Below are positions 61,565-64,000 of a DNA stretch of 64,000 nt, piece by piece. Source of the DNA: JBLXBZ01 sp048265185 (GTDB taxonomy: Bacteria > Pseudomonadota > Alphaproteobacteria > Rhizobiales > Stappiaceae); contig JBLXBZ010000003.1 of the NCBI GenBank assembly GCA_048265185.1, positions 124,001-188,000 of the forward strand, in the 5' to 3' direction. Numbering within the stretch: the first letter of the stretch is position 1; every line of letters starts with the position of its first letter. The notes under the pieces were generated by a model. The model had not been told where the DNA came from and ran no database searches. It saw only the letters and a list, made by a program, of their open reading frames with translations. The position numbers were made by a program, and so were the translations under genes.

Positions 61565-62136
61565 CGACAGGAAATTGGCGGAAGTGGACTTCCCCGCGAA
61601 AATCCTTGATCGCGCTGGGTTTCATGGCGGGCTTTTGCGCGATGGGGACGGCGCAAGGTCAGACATTTTCAGACGCGTTCGCAGGTTTTGGCGCGAATAA
61701 TGACGAGCCGATCAATATTGAAGCCACGGACCTGAAAGTTCAGGACAAGTCCAATAGCGCCATTTTTTCGGGCAACGTGGTCGCGACCCAAGGCGATGCG
61801 AGTTTGAAGACTGCGAAGCTGGTTGTGCATTATGATGGTTCGGCGACTGGCGGGGTCCAGCAAAGTATATCAATGATTGAGGCGACAGGCGGCGTGCATA
61901 TCGCTTCAAAGGATCAAACCGCCACCGGTGATAAGGCGAGCTTTGATATGAAGAAGCAAATCATGGTGATGACCGGCAAAGAGGTGGTTCTGTCGCAAGG
62001 GCCAAATGTGTTGGTTGGCGATTATTTGACGGTTGATTTGAAAACTGGAGAGGCGGACATGAAGGCTCCGTCAAATGGGCGGGTCAAGGTTTTGATACAG
62101 CCTAAGAGCTTGAAAAATGCTCCTGCGGCGCAGTAG
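61561..62136 (+). CDS. lptA: LPS transport periplasmic protein LptA (OstA-like)
   Basis: A 191-residue protein with a signal peptide (about residues 1-33, ending GTAQGQ) and one OstA-type beta-jellyroll. The repeat landmarks DEPINIEATDLKVQDKSNSA, SGNVVATQGDASLKT and SKDQTATGDKASFD are LptA-like. It forms the periplasmic bridge carrying LPS to the outer membrane. It is coupled to lptC by a four-base overlap. Confidence 0.93.
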   Translation: MTTGNWRKWTSPRKSLIALGFMAGFCAMGTAQGQTFSDAFAGFGANNDEPINIEATDLKVQDKSNSAIFSGNVVATQGDASLKTAKLVVHYDGSATGGVQQSISMIEATGGVHIASKDQTATGDKASFDMKKQIMVMTGKEVVLSQGPNVLVGDYLTVDLKTGEADMKAPSNGRVKVLIQPKSLKNAPAAQ

Positions 62137-62205
62137 TTCACATCCGCGTCATTTATTTTCTTTTAACGCAGGTGTACCCTTGCAGTCATTCGGTCAGGTT
62201 TTCGC

Positions 62206-63060
62206 GTGAAGTCATTCTTTCGTCAGCGTCGTTCGTCGTCTTCTTCAGCGCCTTCTCAATTTGAGGATTATCGCGATCAAGGTGATGACTTTGATAACGG
62301 CGCTTATGATGCGTCCATGGAGTCTTTGCGCGGCGAGCATGGAGCCTTGATTGTTGAGGGAATAGGTAAGTCCTATCGTCGCCGTCAGGTTGTCAAACAT
62401 GTGGGCTTATCCGTTGGACGCGGCGAGGCCGTTGGCTTGTTGGGGCCAAATGGCGCCGGAAAAACCACATGTTTCTATATGATTACGGGGTTGATACAGC
62501 CTGATCACGGCTCCATCAGGCTTGATGGTTTTGATATCACGCGTCTGCCCATGTACCGCCGGGCTCGTTTGGGAATTGGGTATCTTCCGCAGGAGGCTTC
62601 TATTTTTCGGGGGCTGACGGTTGAGGAGAATATTCGCGCCGTTTTAGAGGTTGTGGAGCCAGACAGGCGTAAGCGTGCGCTTGAGCTTGACGAATTGCTC
62701 GACGAATTTGGCGTCACCCATTTGCGCAAATCTCCAGCTATCGCGCTGTCCGGTGGTGAGAGACGGCGTGTGGAAATTGCGCGGGCTCTGGCTAGCCGGC
62801 CCGCTTTCATGCTTCTGGATGAACCTTTCGCGGGAATTGACCCCATCGCTGTTGGTGATATCCAGCAATTGGTGCGCCACTTGACTCAGCGCGGCATCGG
62901 CGTGCTGATTACGGATCATAATGTGCGTGAAACCCTTGGTTTGATTGATAGAGCATATATTATCGCCGCAGGTGAGGTGCTTACCGAGGGGCAACCCAAT
63001 GATATTGTCGCAAACCCGGATGTGCGCCGTCTGTATCTTGGCGAGCAGTTTACACTTTGA
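62206..63060 (+). CDS. lptB: LPS export ABC transporter ATPase LptB with N-terminal extension
   Basis: A 284-residue ABC ATPase powering LPS extraction by LptFG. Walker A is GLLGPNGAGKTTC near residue 80, the signature is ALSGGERRRVEIARAL near 183, and Walker B FMLLDEPFAGIDP follows. The end DVRRLYLGEQF is typical of LptB. Normal LptB has about 240 residues; here about 45 extra residues rich in Ser, Asp and Glu come first (SSSSSAPSQFEDYRDQGDDF). The start is GTG 62206 with no strong ribosome site, so a shorter start near MESLRGEHG is possible. Confidence 0.92.
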   Translation: MKSFFRQRRSSSSSAPSQFEDYRDQGDDFDNGAYDASMESLRGEHGALIVEGIGKSYRRRQVVKHVGLSVGRGEAVGLLGPNGAGKTTCFYMITGLIQPDHGSIRLDGFDITRLPMYRRARLGIGYLPQEASIFRGLTVEENIRAVLEVVEPDRRKRALELDELLDEFGVTHLRKSPAIALSGGERRRVEIARALASRPAFMLLDEPFAGIDPIAVGDIQQLVRHLTQRGIGVLITDHNVRETLGLIDRAYIIAAGEVLTEGQPNDIVANPDVRRLYLGEQFTL

Positions 63061-63188
63061 ATCGCAATCTGTGCTAGTTTAACCTAAAAGAAGCAAGAAC
63101 CGGACCATATAGGCCGAACGTCTTCACTGGATGTTTCGTTTGCGTATGAATGTTCTGGATCTGTTTAGGTTGAGGAAACAGAACGCGA

Positions 63189-64000
63189 ATGGCTCTCACC
63201 CCAAGACTTGAGTTCAGGCAAAGCCAGTCACTGGTTATGACGCCGCAGCTATTGCAGGCGATCAAGCTTTTGCAGATGTCGAATCTGGATTTGACAAGTT
63301 ATGTGGAGAATGAGCTGGAGAGTAATCCTTTGCTTGAGCGCTCTGACGTGCAAGTGGGGGAGGAGAACGGCGGCGCTTTGGAGCTTGACGCCGAACAGCC
63401 TTTGAACGAGCGGGAAGGCGACGCGCGTGAAGGGGACTGGCTTGAAGAAGCTCTTGATCCGCGTGCGCAGGAGATCGCTTCCAAGCTCGATACGGACGTG
63501 GAAAACCTCTTTCCCGAAAGCTCCTCCGTCTCCCCTGCGCCTGTAGCGGAACAGGCTCATGAGTTATGGTCTTCTGGCGGGAGCGGGGCGTCTTATTCGC
63601 CTGAGTATAACCTTGAAGCTTTCGTCGCCTCTGAAACGACTATGAGGCAATTTTTGATCGATCAAATGCAGTTGGCCTTGCGTGATCCGGTGGAGTTGGT
63701 CATTGGCCAATATATGATCGACAGTCTTGACGAAGCTGGTTACCTGCGCGTGGATATAGATGAAATCGCCTCTCGCTTGAACGCGGATCGAGGGAGGGTG
63801 GAGCATGTGTTACGGACGCTTCAAACCTTTGAACCTACAGGTGTTTTCGCCACGTCTCTGCACGAGTGTCTTGCGCTTCAGTTGAAGGAGAAGAACCGGT
63901 TTGATCCGATAATGGAGGCGTTTGTTCAAAACATCGAATTGTTGGGCAGTCATGATTACGCCGCGTTGAAACGTATTTGCGACGTGGACGATGATGATCT
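63189..64000 (+). CDS. rpoN: RNA polymerase sigma-54 factor, N-terminal part (cut by window edge)
   Basis: The first 270 codons are present and open at the window end. Region I reads TPRLEFRQSQSLVMTPQLLQ then AIKLLQMSNLDL, the glutamine-rich activator-contact region. It is followed by an acidic region II and the start of the core-binding domain (QFLIDQMQLALRDPVELVIG). It initiates transcription at -24/-12 promoters with activators such as DctD. The link after lptB is standard in alpha- and betaproteobacteria. An 8-bp dyad AACCTAAA (63081) and TTTAGGTT (63164) flanks its leader. Confidence 0.95.
   Translation, partial: MALTPRLEFRQSQSLVMTPQLLQAIKLLQMSNLDLTSYVENELESNPLLERSDVQVGEENGGALELDAEQPLNEREGDAREGDWLEEALDPRAQEIASKLDTDVENLFPESSSVSPAPVAEQAHELWSSGGSGASYSPEYNLEAFVASETTMRQFLIDQMQLALRDPVELVIGQYMIDSLDEAGYLRVDIDEIASRLNADRGRVEHVLRTLQTFEPTGVFATSLHECLALQLKEKNRFDPIMEAFVQNIELLGSHDYAALKRICDVDDDD

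Noticed and set aside
1..64000. tRNA, rRNA, CRISPR, insertion sequence or prophage
   Set aside because: No T-loop-like GGTTCGAATCC patterns with acceptor stems, no rRNA-like blocks, no regularly spaced repeats, no transposase or integrase ORF were seen on reading.

Overview
The window looks like a chromosomal segment of an alphaproteobacterium, most likely of the Hyphomicrobiales (Rhizobiales) type. Evidence is the very large NAD-dependent glutamate dehydrogenase, the chorismate mutase/hisC/tyrC/metX/metW neighbourhood, an MbfA-type ferritin-transporter fusion, a DctBD-controlled TRAP system, and the rnd-lptC-lptA-lptB-rpoN order at the right edge. The DNA is GC-rich with dense, short-spaced genes. 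No rRNA, tRNA, CRISPR array, IS element or phage was seen. The taxonomic call is inference from gene content only.

Layout. 1-8.2 kb: leuD (cut by the left edge), argC, an AhpD-like enzyme, NAD-GDH and an overlapping MFS exporter. 8.3-10.6 kb: a c-di-GMP phosphodiesterase divergent from a small conserved hypothetical gene. 10.6-19.4 kb: amino-acid block (tyrC, hisC, chorismate mutase; metX-metW; a methyltransferase; gloB; a DUF985 cupin; argG). 19.5-22 kb: a compact, translationally coupled cytosine-methylation cassette (dcm, a DUF4928-like protein, vsr). 22.1-26.2 kb: ispA, then the peroxide-defence module ahpC/ahpD divergent from an OxyR-like regulator, and mtgA. 26.3-31.6 kb: rpmF, a small membrane protein, a cyanide-insensitive-type bd oxidase with its 41-residue DUF2474 subunit, and mbfA. 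31.9-36.2 kb: DEAD-box helicase, YchJ, gamma-glutamyltransferase. 36.2-37.4 kb: an AT-rich patch holding one ORF that encodes two tandem helix-turn-helix-like repeats and is split by an in-frame stop. 37.4-41.7 kb: a TadG-like pilus protein, an HNH nuclease, a 730-base region with stem-loops but no gene, an SCP2 protein and an HTH-citrate synthase fusion with an altered active site. 41.8-48.5 kb: TRAP transporter dctPQM with its dctBD two-component system. 48.6-54 kb: zinc-ribbon protein, queG, GST, uppP, and mtnA divergent from a class II aldolase. 54.3-59.8 kb: opgG-opgD-opgH for osmoregulated periplasmic glucans. 60-64 kb: rnd, lptC-lptA-lptB and rpoN (cut by the right edge).

How the parts connect. 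DctD is a sigma-54 activator; a near-consensus -24/-12 element and an upstream perfect inverted repeat lie before dctP, and rpoN itself is at the right edge. AhpC, AhpD and the OxyR-like regulator form a peroxide regulon with an intrinsic terminator between ahpC and ahpD. mtnA plus the adjacent aldolase suggests methylthioadenosine salvage by the DHAP-shunt type route.

Most interesting points: (1) the dcm/DUF4928-like/vsr cassette, whose middle protein lacks a recognised catalytic motif; (2) the HTH-repeat ORF interrupted by one TAA; (3) the HTH-citrate synthase in which the second catalytic histidine reads as asparagine; (4) the OxyR homologue that keeps the peroxidatic cysteine but lacks the resolving one; (5) the structured gene-free stretch near 39.6-40.2 kb.
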